Positions 43,276 through 52,878 of a stretch of DNA of 64,000 bases are shown piece after piece. The notes beneath the pieces are model-generated. The model was not told where the DNA came from, made no database searches, and saw nothing but the letters and a program-made list of their open reading frames with translations. The stretch's first letter is position 1, and each line of letters opens with the position of its first letter. Both the position numbers and the translations under genes were made by a program. The DNA comes from Lachnospiraceae bacterium MD308 (lineage in GTDB: Bacteria; Bacillota; Clostridia; Lachnospirales; Lachnospiraceae): assembly GCA_010206225.2 (NCBI GenBank), contig VIQU02000020.1, positions 21,975 to 85,974 of the forward strand. The letters run 5' to 3'.

Positions 43276-44286
43276 ATGATTATGACACAGGGATTACAGA
43301 GTATTGCATTTGAACAGTCGCCTTATGTGGTGTCAAGTGCGTCCGTTGTCGGGAAAAAGGAGGGCGAGGGGCCGCTTGGAAAAATGTTTGATATGGTGGA
43401 GACAGAGAATCTTTTCGGCGAGGACAGTTGGGAGGCAGCGGAGAGCACCATGCAGAAGGAGGCGTGTCTTTTGGCTATGGGAAAAGCGCATCTTCACAAA
43501 GAAGATGTACGGTTTCTGTTCGGCGGCGACCTGCTCCGTCAGGGGATTGCCACGTCGCTTGGAGTAATGGAATTCGGGATTCCGATGTTTGGTCTTTTTG
43601 GCGCATGTTCCACGTCAGGGGAGGCGTTAGCGCTTGCTTCTATGAGTGTGGCGGCAGGATATGGAGATTATATGCTTGCGGTGACGTCCAGTCATTTTGG
43701 AAGCGCGGAGAAAGAATTTCGTTTTCCTCTGAGCTATGCGAATCAGAGGCCGTTGTCCGCCCAGTGGACAGTGACGGGAAGCGGCGCATTTTTAGTAGGA
43801 AGAAAACGCAGCCATGTAAGAATTACAGGAATAACTGTAGGAAAAATTGTTGATTTCGGGTTGAAAGACTCCCAGAATATGGGTGCGTGTATGGCTCCGG
43901 CCGCTGCGGATACCATTGAAACAAATCTGAAGGATTTTGGGCGGGAGCCTGATGATTACAGCCGGATCATTACCGGAGATCTGGGATATGTAGGGCAGAG
44001 TATTCTGTTTGATCTGATGAGGGGTAAGGAGATAGATATTAAGAAAAATCATATTGATTGCGGAATGATGATTTTTGACCAGAACAAACAGGACACGCAT
44101 GCCGGAGGAAGCGGCTGCGGCTGTGCTGCTTCGGTTTTATCTTCCTATATACTTCCAAAGCTTGAGAGAGGCGAATGGAAAAAAGTGCTGTTCGTACCTA
44201 CGGGGGCATTGATGTCTACGGTAAGCTTCAATGAGGGCGCAAGTGTACCGGGCATTGCCCACGGGATCGTATTGGAGCACTGTTAG
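43276..44286 (+). CDS. spoVAD: Stage V sporulation protein AD
   Basis: A 336-residue thiolase-fold protein that binds dipicolinic acid. Motifs include GACSTSGEALALASMSVAAG around the former thiolase cysteine, FPLSYANQRPLSAQWTVTG, and GGSGCGCAASVLSSYILP. It would face the intermembrane space and pass DPA to the SpoVA channel. The start may be 43276 or the second ATG at 43282. It overlaps the previous gene only if the upstream open frame were used. Confidence 0.95.
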   Translation: MIMTQGLQSIAFEQSPYVVSSASVVGKKEGEGPLGKMFDMVETENLFGEDSWEAAESTMQKEACLLAMGKAHLHKEDVRFLFGGDLLRQGIATSLGVMEFGIPMFGLFGACSTSGEALALASMSVAAGYGDYMLAVTSSHFGSAEKEFRFPLSYANQRPLSAQWTVTGSGAFLVGRKRSHVRITGITVGKIVDFGLKDSQNMGACMAPAAADTIETNLKDFGREPDDYSRIITGDLGYVGQSILFDLMRGKEIDIKKNHIDCGMMIFDQNKQDTHAGGSGCGCAASVLSSYILPKLERGEWKKVLFVPTGALMSTVSFNEGASVPGIAHGIVLEHC

Positions 44287-44326
44287 GGAAGATAAGTTTT
44301 TGAGGTACAGGAAGGAGAGTGTGTGT

Positions 44327-44683
44327 ATGGATTATATCAATGCATTCTGGGTAGGAGGGCTGATTTGTGCTCTTGCCCAGATACTGCTGGATCGGACAAA
44401 ACTCATGCCAGGAAGAGTTATGGTGCTTCTGGTATGTGTCGGAGCCGTTCTGGGAGCGCTTCATATCTACCAGCCGATTCAGGATTATGCGGGAGCAGGG
44501 GCAAGCGTACCATTGGCGGGATTCGGGAATCTCTTGTGGAAAGGTGTGAAGGAGGCTGTTGATAAGGAGGGATTTATCGGTATCTTTCTTGGCGGCTTCA
44601 AGGCAAGTGCAGTAGGAATCTCAGCGGCGCTTGTGTTTGGGTATCTGGCATCGTTAATTAGTGAGCCGAAGATGAAGAAGTAA
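44327..44683 (+). CDS. spoVAE: Stage V sporulation protein AE (AEb type)
   Basis: A 118-residue membrane protein starting MDYINAFWVGGLICALAQ, with GAGASVPLAGFGNLLWKG homologous to SpoVAC. GGAAGGAG precedes the ATG at 44327. Genes for SpoVAEa and SpoVAF, found in Bacillus, do not follow; the operon ends here. Confidence 0.93.
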   Translation: MDYINAFWVGGLICALAQILLDRTKLMPGRVMVLLVCVGAVLGALHIYQPIQDYAGAGASVPLAGFGNLLWKGVKEAVDKEGFIGIFLGGFKASAVGISAALVFGYLASLISEPKMKK

Positions 44684-44828
44684 TAGCGGCTTATAGGTAT
44701 AATATTGTAAATAATTGACAAGAAAAATAAAAATAACTGTAAATTATCATTTATAATTGCATATTGTTTTCGCAGCCGCTGCATGATATTGTGAATTTAG
44801 TATTTAACTGATACATGGGAGGAAAACA

Positions 44829-46463
44829 ATGGAATACATGAATATTATCATACCATTCGCAGGCGGACTTGGAATGTTCATCTATGGTATGCAGATTATG
44901 GCGCAGGGGCTTGAGAATGCAGCAGGTAATAGGATGAAGTCGTTGCTTGAGATACTGACGAAGAACAAATTTATGGGAGTTCTTCTCGGCGCTGCGATTA
45001 CGGCAGTCATTCAGAGTTCGTCCGCGACGACGGTTATGGTTGTCGGATTTGTAAATGCCGGGCTTATGAATCTTACGCAGGCGATGGGCGTGATCATGGG
45101 AGCCAATATTGGGACGACGGTTACAGGATGGCTTGTGTCTTCTGTGGAATGGGCGGAGTTTTTAAGCCCGTCAAAGCTGGCTCCGGTTGCGGTGATTGTC
45201 GGCGTCATTGTGATGTTGACGGGGAAGAGGCGTTCAACGAAGGATATATCCAGTATTATTATTGGTTTTGGACTTTTGTTTATTGGCATTACTACGATGT
45301 CGGAGGCGGTGGAGCCTTTAAGAGAGTATGAAGGATTTGTCAATATGTTTGTAGTTCTTGGGAAAAGTCCGATTCTTGGTATTCTGGCAGGAGCTTTGGT
45401 GACTGCCATCATTCAGAGCTCCTCCGCATCGGTCGGTATCCTGCAGAGCCTTGCGGCAGCAGGGCTGGTACCGTTCAGCGCGGCGATTTATATTATCATG
45501 GGACAGAATATCGGTACCTGTGTGACGGCGATCCTATCCGGACTTGGCGCAAAGAAGAACGCCAAGACGGCGGGACTTATGCATCTTTTGTTTAATGTGA
45601 TCGGTACAGTGATATTCAGTGCCGTGGTCATCGTCTACTTTGAACTTATGAATCCGCAGGCAGGAGTAGGGGCTATTACTCAGACTCAGATCAGTTTGGT
45701 TCATACGATCTTTAACATTGGGACGACAGTACTTTTATTCCCGGCGTCTAACCTGATTATAAAGCTGGCGAGGAAAATCGGCAATGTCAATGAGGATGAG
45801 CAGGATCGGTCAAAGGTGCTTCTGGATGAGCGTTTGCTTGAAACCCCGGGTATTGCCCTGCAGTCTACAATCAATGAAGCAATCCGTATGGGAGATCTTG
45901 TTGTGGAGACGATGGAGACCGCGCGGAACATCTTATTTACCAAGGATCAGAAGGGGATCGACAGGCTTAAGGAAGATGAGGATACTGTGGATAAGCTGTG
46001 TGCGGGGATTACAGATTACGCAGTAAAATTAAGCACTATGCAGATCAGCGAAAAGGAGCATGAGACGGTAGCGCGTCTTTTGCAGATTCTGTCGGATGTC
46101 GAGCGTGTGAGTGATTATTGCGAAAATATTTCCGAGTATGCAGAGACTCTGCTGGAAAAGAAAGTGGCATTCTCCGATATAGCAAGAGAGCATATGGAGG
46201 AAATGATGTCAGAGACAATAGACAGCTATCGGTATTCAATAGAAGCATTTAAAGAAGGCAGTACACAGAAGGCTCTGAAAGTAATCGAGAAAGAAACGAA
46301 GATTGATGAACTGGAGCTTCGGCTTCGTACGAAGCATATCGCGCGTCTGGCAGATAACAAGTGCAGTACAGAAGCGGGAATCGTCTTCCTCGATGCACTT
46401 GTGGGTCTGGAGCGTATCTCGGACCATGCAAGGAATATTGCGGAAGAAGTATTGAAGGGATAG
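44829..46463 (+). CDS. Na+/phosphate symporter family protein with PhoU-like domain
   Basis: A 544-residue protein. Two inverted Na/Pi-cotransport repeats (residues 1-310) have the duplicated AAITAVIQSSSATTVMVVG and GALVTAIIQSSSASVGIL motifs, where QSSS binds substrate. A C-terminal PhoU-like helical domain (350-544) follows. It probably imports phosphate with sodium, or controls its efflux. A TTGACA at 44715-44720 with an AT-rich -10 about 17 bases on could be its promoter. Confidence 0.93.
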   Translation: MEYMNIIIPFAGGLGMFIYGMQIMAQGLENAAGNRMKSLLEILTKNKFMGVLLGAAITAVIQSSSATTVMVVGFVNAGLMNLTQAMGVIMGANIGTTVTGWLVSSVEWAEFLSPSKLAPVAVIVGVIVMLTGKRRSTKDISSIIIGFGLLFIGITTMSEAVEPLREYEGFVNMFVVLGKSPILGILAGALVTAIIQSSSASVGILQSLAAAGLVPFSAAIYIIMGQNIGTCVTAILSGLGAKKNAKTAGLMHLLFNVIGTVIFSAVVIVYFELMNPQAGVGAITQTQISLVHTIFNIGTTVLLFPASNLIIKLARKIGNVNEDEQDRSKVLLDERLLETPGIALQSTINEAIRMGDLVVETMETARNILFTKDQKGIDRLKEDEDTVDKLCAGITDYAVKLSTMQISEKEHETVARLLQILSDVERVSDYCENISEYAETLLEKKVAFSDIAREHMEEMMSETIDSYRYSIEAFKEGSTQKALKVIEKETKIDELELRLRTKHIARLADNKCSTEAGIVFLDALVGLERISDHARNIAEEVLKG

Positions 46464-46491
46464 ATAAGAACAGATCATACAGAGTATATCG

Positions 46492-46539
46492 AGCATGAGA
46501 AATCTGCCTGTGCAGGGAGGATTTCTCATGCTTTTTGTT
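46492..46539. terminator. Terminator between the Na/Pi gene and the minus-strand ORF
   Basis: AGCATGAGAAATC (46492-46504) pairs with GATTTCTCATGCT (46520-46532), followed by TTTTTGTTT. It covers the last codons of the opposite ORF. Confidence 0.85.
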
Positions 46540-46792
46540 TGGTGGCAGCACTGCTGATCCATTCTATGGCTTCGTTTAGTCCTTCCAGAGAAAAAGGGAA
46601 TTCATTCCACTGTTTATCCTCGTCAGGCGTCGCTTCGAAGCACCAGGGTTCAGGATAGATGCAGGCTTTGATCTTATCATCTGAGCCGCATAGATAGTAG
46701 CGGGTTCCAGCGTGAGAGCCAGTATAATTCTCCTTTTTTAAAAAATTAACAGATAATCCGGGGGTAGCAATCATGGCATAGTTTCCTTTCAT
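46526..46792 (-). CDS. Hypothetical small protein
   Basis: An 88-residue soluble protein with ENYTGSHAGTRYYLCG and CIYPEPWCFEATPDEDKQW. GGGGGT before the ATG at 46792 suggests that start; a second ATG at 46774 (GGAAAC upstream) is possible. Its end overlaps the terminator of the convergent symporter gene. No function assigned, though its compact Trp/Tyr-rich core looks like a real conserved protein. Confidence 0.6.
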   Translation of the reverse strand: MKGNYAMIATPGLSVNFLKKENYTGSHAGTRYYLCGSDDKIKACIYPEPWCFEATPDEDKQWNEFPFSLEGLNEAIEWISSAATKQKA

Positions 46793-46924
46793 TTTTACCC
46801 CCATATCTTAACATAAAGGTAAGAGGGAAGCAATCTTAAGAATTTTTTTTGTTTTTCTAATGAAAGTATTTCGTATTCTGTGTTATGATAGATAAAAATA
46901 GGGATAAAAGGATGATGTACATAT

Positions 46925-47635
46925 ATGGAACAGGTAATTCAGGTCAGAAACCTGTATAAACTTTACAAAGTCGGAGACGAGACAGTCCGGGCGTTGGACG
47001 GAGTAGATTTCGACATTCATCACGGAGAGTTCTGTGCGATCGTAGGAACATCTGGTTCCGGCAAGTCTACACTTCTTAATATGCTTGCCGGTCTTGAGAA
47101 GCCTACGAAGGGTTCTATCGTGATTGGAGGCCAGCACATCGAGCATCTCAAAGAGAATGAATTGGTTGCGTTCCGGAGGAATAATGTCGGTTTTATCTTT
47201 CAGTCATTCCATCTGATGGGGATGATGAATGCGGTAGAGAATGTGGCGCTGCCTTTGACATTCCGGGGGGAGGATAAAAGGATTCGGACCAAGAAAGCGA
47301 ATCAGATGCTTAAGCTTGTAGGTCTTCAAAAGCATAGAAAGCATATGCCGAATCAGATGTCGGGCGGTCAGCAGCAGAGGGTAGGAGTTGCCAGAGCGCT
47401 GGTGGTGAATCCAAAGATTATATTTGCGGATGAGCCGACCGGCAATCTGGATTCACATACATCTGAAGATGTGATGAGGCTGATGCAGAGGGTAGTCAGG
47501 GAGCAGAAGAAGACGCTTGTTATGGTTACTCATGACAATCATCTGGCAACTTATGCAGACAGGGTTTTTCACATCAGCGACGGAAAAATTATAAAAATAG
47601 AAGAACGTGACAGAACGAGGGAGGAAGAAAGATAA
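46925..47635 (+). CDS. ABC transporter ATP-binding protein (MacB/LolD type)
   Basis: A 236-residue ATPase: Walker A IVGTSGSGKSTLLNMLAG, Q-loop VGFIFQSFHLMGMM, signature QMSGGQQQR, Walker B KIIFADEPTGNLD, H-loop MVTHD. It belongs to the LolD/MacB/FtsE group that drives non-canonical transporters. It overlaps the surface protein gene (TAATG) and works with the permease at 49187. An extended -10 (TGTTATGAT) is at 46881-46889. Confidence 0.95.
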   Translation: MEQVIQVRNLYKLYKVGDETVRALDGVDFDIHHGEFCAIVGTSGSGKSTLLNMLAGLEKPTKGSIVIGGQHIEHLKENELVAFRRNNVGFIFQSFHLMGMMNAVENVALPLTFRGEDKRIRTKKANQMLKLVGLQKHRKHMPNQMSGGQQQRVGVARALVVNPKIIFADEPTGNLDSHTSEDVMRLMQRVVREQKKTLVMVTHDNHLATYADRVFHISDGKIIKIEERDRTREEER

Positions 47636-49221
47636 TGAGCAGATGGAAGGAATTCATGAGAGGAACAGCAGCAGTGCTTGCGGCAGTGGTACTTGCCGGA
47701 ACAGGAATAGGGATGCCGGTGAAGGCGACAGAAGTAACATCGGATATAGAATGGAAAATTGTCGATAATGAAGTGCCGGAATTTACATACCAAAAGTCTC
47801 AGGATATTAAAATGTTTATTAAAAATAATGGAGATGAGATTTCAAACGTAAAAATAGAACCAGAGATAGATGATGAAAACATTTCCAAATGGCCGTTTAA
47901 AAAGGATAATCAAGATGATGTATATGAGATAGAACGTATTGCAAAAAATGACAAAAATGAGTCAATTAAATTTTCATTTACAGAAAGAGATAACATTGGA
48001 ACAGATAACCAAAAAATTTATTTTAAATGTAGTTATACAATAAATGGTGCTAAAGAAAGTATTGTCAAAGGATTCTGGGTAAAGACAACTGCAAAGCCGG
48101 ATGAGAAAAAAGAGGACAAGCCATTAGAGGTACATATCACGGATAAGACGCCGAAAGATAAAGATGACGCGAATAAAGAGGATGATAAAAAAGAAGAAGA
48201 AAAAAAGGAAGATGAGGAAATTCCTACCGATGATGGCGGCGGCATCGATAACGGTGATGCTTCCTACTCCGGCGGTGGCGGCGGCGGAGATGACGGCGGC
48301 GGAGACGGCTCTGTGCCGAGAGTAATCGTAACTGGGTTTGACACAAAGCCGAAGGAGGTAAAGGCAGGGACTGATTTTTCTCTTACAGTTCATTTGAAAA
48401 ACACTTCTAAAAAAACAAAAGTGAAGAATATGTTATTTGATCTCAATGCGCCGGAGGAAGGCTCGGATGAGCAGACGACAGCGCCGGCATTTCTTCCTTC
48501 TTCAGGAAGCAGTACAGTCTATCTGGACGGGATAAGTGCGAACGGAACAGCAGATATTACTATGAAGCTGAACGCAAAATCGGATCTTTTACAGAAGCCA
48601 TACAGTGTAGAACTCAGTATGAAATACGAGGATTCCAGTGGCAGCGCGGTAGAGGCGGCATCAAGCCTGTCGGTTCCGGTTAAGCAGGATGCGAGGTTTG
48701 AGTTCAGTGATTTTGAAATTAATCCGGAAAGTGTTGCTGTAGGTGACGAAGCCAATGTAATGTGCAGTCTTTATAATCTCGGCCGAACCAAACTTTACAA
48801 TGTAAAGGCGATTTTTGAAGGGAATTCGATAGAGAGGGAAGAGATATTCGTTGGAAATGTAGAGTCTGGTGCTACAGCATCTATTGATGCAATGCTTAAG
48901 GGGGCACAGGCGACGGCAGGACCTGAGCCGATCACTATGACTATGAGTTATGAGGATGAGGAAGGCGAGGAAACCTCAGAGAAGAAGGAACTGATGCTCG
49001 AGGTTGCTGAGTCAGTGGATGAAGGTATGGAAACGGAGAGCCCAATGGAAGAAGAATCATCAGGAGGATTCCCGATTATCCCTGTAGTTATCGTTATTGG
49101 AGTCATAGGTATGGCGTCAGCAGCAATCATCCTTATTAAGGAACGCAAGAAAAGAATGAGAAAGAGCGAAGAGGAGGACTTTTTGTATGAACTGGATGGA
49201 TCTTCTGAGGATGAGCAGTAG
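47635..49221 (+). CDS. CARDB/COG1361 surface protein within a MacB-like operon
   Basis: A 528-residue secreted protein. It has a signal peptide (1-30), an N-terminal beta domain, a Lys/Glu/Asp linker (about 165-200, DKKEEEKKEDEE) and a Gly/Asp-rich hinge (SGGGGGGDDGGGDGS). Two CARDB-like Ig domains follow (about 222-335 and 345-455; TDFSLTVHLKNTS, NVMCSLYNLGRTK). A C-terminal transmembrane helix (483-502) and cytoplasmic basic tail close the protein. Placed between ATPase and permease, it may act as an extracytoplasmic adaptor of the transporter. Confidence 0.85.
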   Translation: MSRWKEFMRGTAAVLAAVVLAGTGIGMPVKATEVTSDIEWKIVDNEVPEFTYQKSQDIKMFIKNNGDEISNVKIEPEIDDENISKWPFKKDNQDDVYEIERIAKNDKNESIKFSFTERDNIGTDNQKIYFKCSYTINGAKESIVKGFWVKTTAKPDEKKEDKPLEVHITDKTPKDKDDANKEDDKKEEEKKEDEEIPTDDGGGIDNGDASYSGGGGGGDDGGGDGSVPRVIVTGFDTKPKEVKAGTDFSLTVHLKNTSKKTKVKNMLFDLNAPEEGSDEQTTAPAFLPSSGSSTVYLDGISANGTADITMKLNAKSDLLQKPYSVELSMKYEDSSGSAVEAASSLSVPVKQDARFEFSDFEINPESVAVGDEANVMCSLYNLGRTKLYNVKAIFEGNSIEREEIFVGNVESGATASIDAMLKGAQATAGPEPITMTMSYEDEEGEETSEKKELMLEVAESVDEGMETESPMEEESSGGFPIIPVVIVIGVIGMASAAIILIKERKKRMRKSEEEDFLYELDGSSEDEQ

Positions 49222-50608
49222 TAACCTGCGCAGAAGAAAGTTGCGTACATTTCTTACTGTCCTCGGAGTTGTCATCGGTACCGCATCGATCGTAGTTATG
49301 ATCTCGCTGGGACTTGGACTTCAGCAGGCGATGTATCAGGAGATTGAAGAGTATGGAGGCTTGACAACCGTTAATGTATTAGGTGCGAATGGTCAAAGTG
49401 ACATGATGTATGGTTCTGAGGATGAATCGGATACAGAGTCAGAAAAGTATGTTGACGATGCATGTCTTGAAACTTTAGCGCAGCTTGAACATGTGACGAG
49501 TGTGGAACCAGTGTATACAATGTCGGTTATGCTCCTTAAGGGATCGTACGAAGGCTATATGGAGCTTATGGCGATGACGCCAGAGGGGTTGGAATCAAGA
49601 AAAATAGAGTTGTCACAAGGGACTTTGCCCCAAAAGAACAGCGGACAGCTTGAGCTGGTATATGGCAATATGACGCTTGTGAATTTTCAGGCAAGAGGAA
49701 CTGGGGAGTCGTATTGGGAGACAGGAGAACTGCCGAATATTGATCTGGCGAAGGATTCTCTGTTTCTGATACTGGATCAGGAAAATTATTCTGCCAGTCA
49801 GGATCAGTCGTCAATGGATATTACGGCAGATATTGGTGATGAGGGAAGCGAAGAAGGAGGAGGAACCAGCCGGCCTGCCAAAAAACATGTAGTTCGCGGA
49901 TGCGGGCTGGTAGCAGGCGGAGTTGATGATTACAATGCGAATTGCTATTATGTCTTCTGTGATCTGGATACTTTGAAGAAGGTTCTGAAGAAGGAATTTA
50001 CAGGACGTGTAATTCCGGGACAGCCGCAGACAAAGAATGGGAAGCCCATGAAGGAGTTCTGTTATTCCTATGCACAGCTCAAAGTTGATGATAAAGATAA
50101 TGTAAAAACGGTAGCTAACACGATTAAAGAGATGGGCTATAATGTGGAAACAAATGCAGAGATGATGGACAGTGTGAACAGGCAGATGGGTATTATTCAG
50201 GCAGTTCTGGGAGGAATCGGGGCGGTATCGCTGTTTGTAGCGGCTATCGGAATCGCGAACACGATGATGATGTCTATCTATGAGCGGACAAAAGAAATTG
50301 GCGTCATGAAAGTGCTTGGCTGCAGCCTTGGCAATATCAGAGGAATGTTCCTCATGGAGGCAGGATTTATAGGAATCTTTGGAGGGATCATTGGCAATAT
50401 ATTAAGCCTTCTGATGTCGATGGCTATCAATGCTCTGACGGCGAATTCTGATATGATACAGACGGGCGGTGCGAATATTTCTTATATCCCGATATGGCTG
50501 ATGCTGGCGTCTATTGGGTTTGCAATGCTTGTAGGAATCGTAGCCGGATATTTCCCGGCAAAGAGGGCTATGAAGCTAAGTCCGTTAGAGGCGATCCGTA
50601 ATGGATAA
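49187..50608 (+). CDS. MacB-like ABC transporter permease
   Basis: A 473-residue FtsX/MacB-type permease. The N-terminal segment is NLRRRKLRTFLTVLGVVIGTASIVVMIS. A large extracytoplasmic domain spans about 50-340, and three C-terminal helices carry AIGIANTMMMSIYERTKEIGVMKVLG and GYFPAKRAMKLSPLEAIR. The start overlaps the upstream gene by 35 bases; GGAGG is 9 bases before the ATG. It is the third gene of the operon. Confidence 0.94.
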   Translation: MNWMDLLRMSSSNLRRRKLRTFLTVLGVVIGTASIVVMISLGLGLQQAMYQEIEEYGGLTTVNVLGANGQSDMMYGSEDESDTESEKYVDDACLETLAQLEHVTSVEPVYTMSVMLLKGSYEGYMELMAMTPEGLESRKIELSQGTLPQKNSGQLELVYGNMTLVNFQARGTGESYWETGELPNIDLAKDSLFLILDQENYSASQDQSSMDITADIGDEGSEEGGGTSRPAKKHVVRGCGLVAGGVDDYNANCYYVFCDLDTLKKVLKKEFTGRVIPGQPQTKNGKPMKEFCYSYAQLKVDDKDNVKTVANTIKEMGYNVETNAEMMDSVNRQMGIIQAVLGGIGAVSLFVAAIGIANTMMMSIYERTKEIGVMKVLGCSLGNIRGMFLMEAGFIGIFGGIIGNILSLLMSMAINALTANSDMIQTGGANISYIPIWLMLASIGFAMLVGIVAGYFPAKRAMKLSPLEAIRNG

Positions 50609-50648
50609 TCAAAGCAATATAGTTAAAAGATAGAATGGTAAAGAATAC

Positions 50649-50681
50649 AGGTGTCCCGGCAAATTCGGGACACCTTTTTTT
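50649..50681 (+). terminator. Terminator of the ABC operon
   Basis: GGTGTCCCG (50650-50658) pairs with CGGGACACC (50666-50674), followed by T7. Confidence 0.92.
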
Positions 50682-50736
50682 GTATGGATGCGGTTTCCTT
50701 GAATTCCTGCTGAATTCTGTTACGCCAAATCTGTTC

Positions 50737-51000
50737 TTACTCTTCAATCACATGTATCTCCAGATAGTCAAAATCAATGGAATCTACAAAATTATCCTGA
50801 TAAAAACGTGCTTTGCTGTGACGTTTGAATTCTGCAATGGTTGAGTCAAGCCAGATAGGTTTGCTTAAATCAAATTCGTAGCAGATTGTTTCCAAAGCGT
50901 GGAATATTTTATGTGTTCTTGTATCGTCTGTATCGTCACAGATAACAGTATCTTTCAACATACGATTGTCCTTGAATTCTTTTCCCCACAAACGGAACAT
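50737..51000 (-). CDS. Hypothetical small protein
   Basis: An 87-residue protein starting MFRLWGKEFKDNRMLKDTVI, with ARFYQDNFVDSIDFDYLEIHVIEE at the end. CGAGGT lies 6 bases before the ATG at 51000. It looks like a conserved Lachnospiraceae protein of unknown function; I cannot assign one. Confidence 0.65.
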   Translation of the reverse strand: MFRLWGKEFKDNRMLKDTVICDDTDDTRTHKIFHALETICYEFDLSKPIWLDSTIAEFKRHSKARFYQDNFVDSIDFDYLEIHVIEE

Positions 51001-51088
51001 AGTTTTACCTCGCATCTTAAATTAATATTTCACATGGTAGAAAATAGTATACTCTTTTAGAGAGAACATGTCCAGTTTAAAAGAACAC

Positions 51089-51117
51089 TTGCTAAAAAAG
51101 ACATGGTATGATACAAT
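51089..51117 (+). promoter_or_regulatory. Promoter of the PfoR-like gene
   Basis: TTGCTA (51089-51094), 17 bases, TACAAT (51112-51117). Confidence 0.65.
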
Positions 51118-51168
51118 GCAACAAGTGACAAGACACATGACAAATCAATTAGCGGTAAGGAGTCTGTG

Positions 51169-52233
51169 ATGAAAAAATTAAAAAGGGCATTGGACAGGAT
51201 TTTTATTGAGGGGTTAAGCGCTATGGCGCAAGGACTATTTGCAACATTAATTATAGGTACGATCATACAGCAGATTGGAACATTGATCGGAGGAACGGCA
51301 GGAGATTTGCTTTTTGTGATTGGAAAGGTTGCGGCGTCTCTTACTGGTGCAGGTATCGGTGCGGCGGTTGCTTATCGGTTTAAAGAAAGTCCGTTAGTAG
51401 TTGTCTCTGCGGCGACAGCAGGTATGGCAGGCGCATTTGCCAGCAAGCTGCTTGCAGACGCTGTATTAGTGGACGGGGCTATGGTATATGCAGGGCCGGG
51501 AGAACCTTTGGGAGCTTTTATTGCAGCATATGTGGGAATATTTTTTGGGCATCTGGTATCGGGCAGGACAAAAGTGGATATTTTAGTGACACCGTTAGTT
51601 ACAATTGGAACAGGTTCCGCGGTAGGTCTGGTCTTAGGACCGCCGATTTCCGGGTTTATGGCATGGCTTGGAAGTATTATTAACTGGGGGACGGAGCAGC
51701 AGCCATTACTTATGGGAATCATTGTGTCTGTACTTATGGGAATGATTCTGACACTGCCGATCAGTTCAGCAGCGCTTGGAATAGTTTTAAATCTGTCGGG
51801 ACTGGCGGCAGGTGCGGCTACAGTGGGCTGCTGCTGTAATATGGTTGGATTTGCGGCGGCGAGTTATCGGGAGAACAAGGTCGGAGGACTTCTGGCACAG
51901 GGAATCGGTACGTCTATGCTGCAGGTGCCTAATATTGTGAGAAAACCTATTATATGGGTGCCGGCGATTTTATCCAGCGCGATTTTAGGGCCGGTGGGAA
52001 CGATGGTGCTGCATATGACGAGCAACGCTACTGGGTCGGGTATGGGTACTGCAGGATTGGTAGGGCAGATTATGACATGGCAGACGATGATTCTGACAGA
52101 GCCGGCTGCGGTAGTGCTGGCAAAGATCATTGCGATCCAGATTGTGCTGCCTGCCGTCGTGGCATTGGGTATTTCAGAATTCTTGCGTAAAATGGGATGG
52201 ATCAAATTCGGGGATATGAAGCTTGAGATGTAA
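51169..52233 (+). CDS. PfoR-like / PTS EIIC-type membrane protein
   Basis: A 354-residue polytopic membrane protein of the PTS_EIIC_2 / PfoR family. Motifs include AMAQGLFATLIIGTIIQQ, GAGIGAAVAYRFKESPLVV, and GCCCNMVGFAAASYRENKVGG. It lacks PTS phosphorylation domains. PfoR was described as a regulator in C. perfringens, but the family architecture suggests transport. A GTG precedes the ATG; GTAAGGAGT supports the ATG at 51169. Confidence 0.88.
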   Translation: MKKLKRALDRIFIEGLSAMAQGLFATLIIGTIIQQIGTLIGGTAGDLLFVIGKVAASLTGAGIGAAVAYRFKESPLVVVSAATAGMAGAFASKLLADAVLVDGAMVYAGPGEPLGAFIAAYVGIFFGHLVSGRTKVDILVTPLVTIGTGSAVGLVLGPPISGFMAWLGSIINWGTEQQPLLMGIIVSVLMGMILTLPISSAALGIVLNLSGLAAGAATVGCCCNMVGFAAASYRENKVGGLLAQGIGTSMLQVPNIVRKPIIWVPAILSSAILGPVGTMVLHMTSNATGSGMGTAGLVGQIMTWQTMILTEPAAVVLAKIIAIQIVLPAVVALGISEFLRKMGWIKFGDMKLEM

Positions 52234-52244
52234 GGAGGCGCCGC

Positions 52245-52769
52245 ATGGCAGGTACCGGAAAAATTCATGTATATTACGGACACGGAAAAGGAAAGACGAC
52301 TGCGGCTGTCGGGCAGGCGGTGCGCGCCGCGGGAGCAGGGTTTCGAGTGATGTTTTTTCAGTTTCTAAAAGATAATTCTTCCAGTGAGAGAGAAATTCTG
52401 AAAAATATTCCAGGTGTTACCTGCGTTGCTGGGAGAGATAAGGTAAAGTTTTATCGGCAGATGGACAAGTCAGAGAGAATAGAGCTTATAAATTATCATA
52501 TAAAAAAATTGGATGAGATTGTCAAAATTTGCGAGTCTTTTGACATATTGATTTTAGATGAGGCACTGTGTGCTGTATCAATAGGAGCGCTTGATGAGGA
52601 TAGATTATTGGGGTTTTTAAGACATAAGCCTAAGGATCTGGAAGTCATTTTGACAGGTCATGAGGTGACTGAAAAACTGCTTGGAATTGCCAGTTACGCA
52701 ACTGAGATGAAGAAGAAAAAACACCCATTTGACGCGGGATTGGGGGCACGTTTAGGGATTGAATATTAA
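52245..52769 (+). CDS. cobO: Cob(I)yrinic acid a,c-diamide adenosyltransferase
   Basis: A 174-residue BtuR/CobO-type enzyme: P-loop YGHGKGKTTAAVGQAVRAAG, FFQFLKDNSSSE, LDEALCAVSIGAL, LTGHEV and a C-terminal KKHPFDAGLGARLGIEY. It transfers the adenosyl group of ATP to reduced corrinoids, making coenzyme B12. It follows the PfoR-like gene by 11 bases with its own AGGAGG and may be co-transcribed; no other cobalamin gene is nearby. Confidence 0.94.
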   Translation: MAGTGKIHVYYGHGKGKTTAAVGQAVRAAGAGFRVMFFQFLKDNSSSEREILKNIPGVTCVAGRDKVKFYRQMDKSERIELINYHIKKLDEIVKICESFDILILDEALCAVSIGALDEDRLLGFLRHKPKDLEVILTGHEVTEKLLGIASYATEMKKKKHPFDAGLGARLGIEY

Positions 52770-52878
52770 TTATTATATGTTTCTTAAATAAGTGTTAAAA
52801 AGAAGACATAACTCCTCATTTTATGCTATAATATATATATGTACGGAAAGGCTCTTCGCATAGAGAGGAGAGATAAAT
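52770..52878 (+). promoter_or_regulatory. Promoter region of the alarmone synthetase
   Basis: An extended -10 (TGCTATAAT, 52824-52832) lies 47 bases before the TTG start; I see no clear -35. Confidence 0.5.

Noticed and set aside
43428..43853. 141-codon plus-strand frame inside spoVAD
   Set aside because: Out-of-frame read of spoVAD with odd Cys/Arg/Trp composition.
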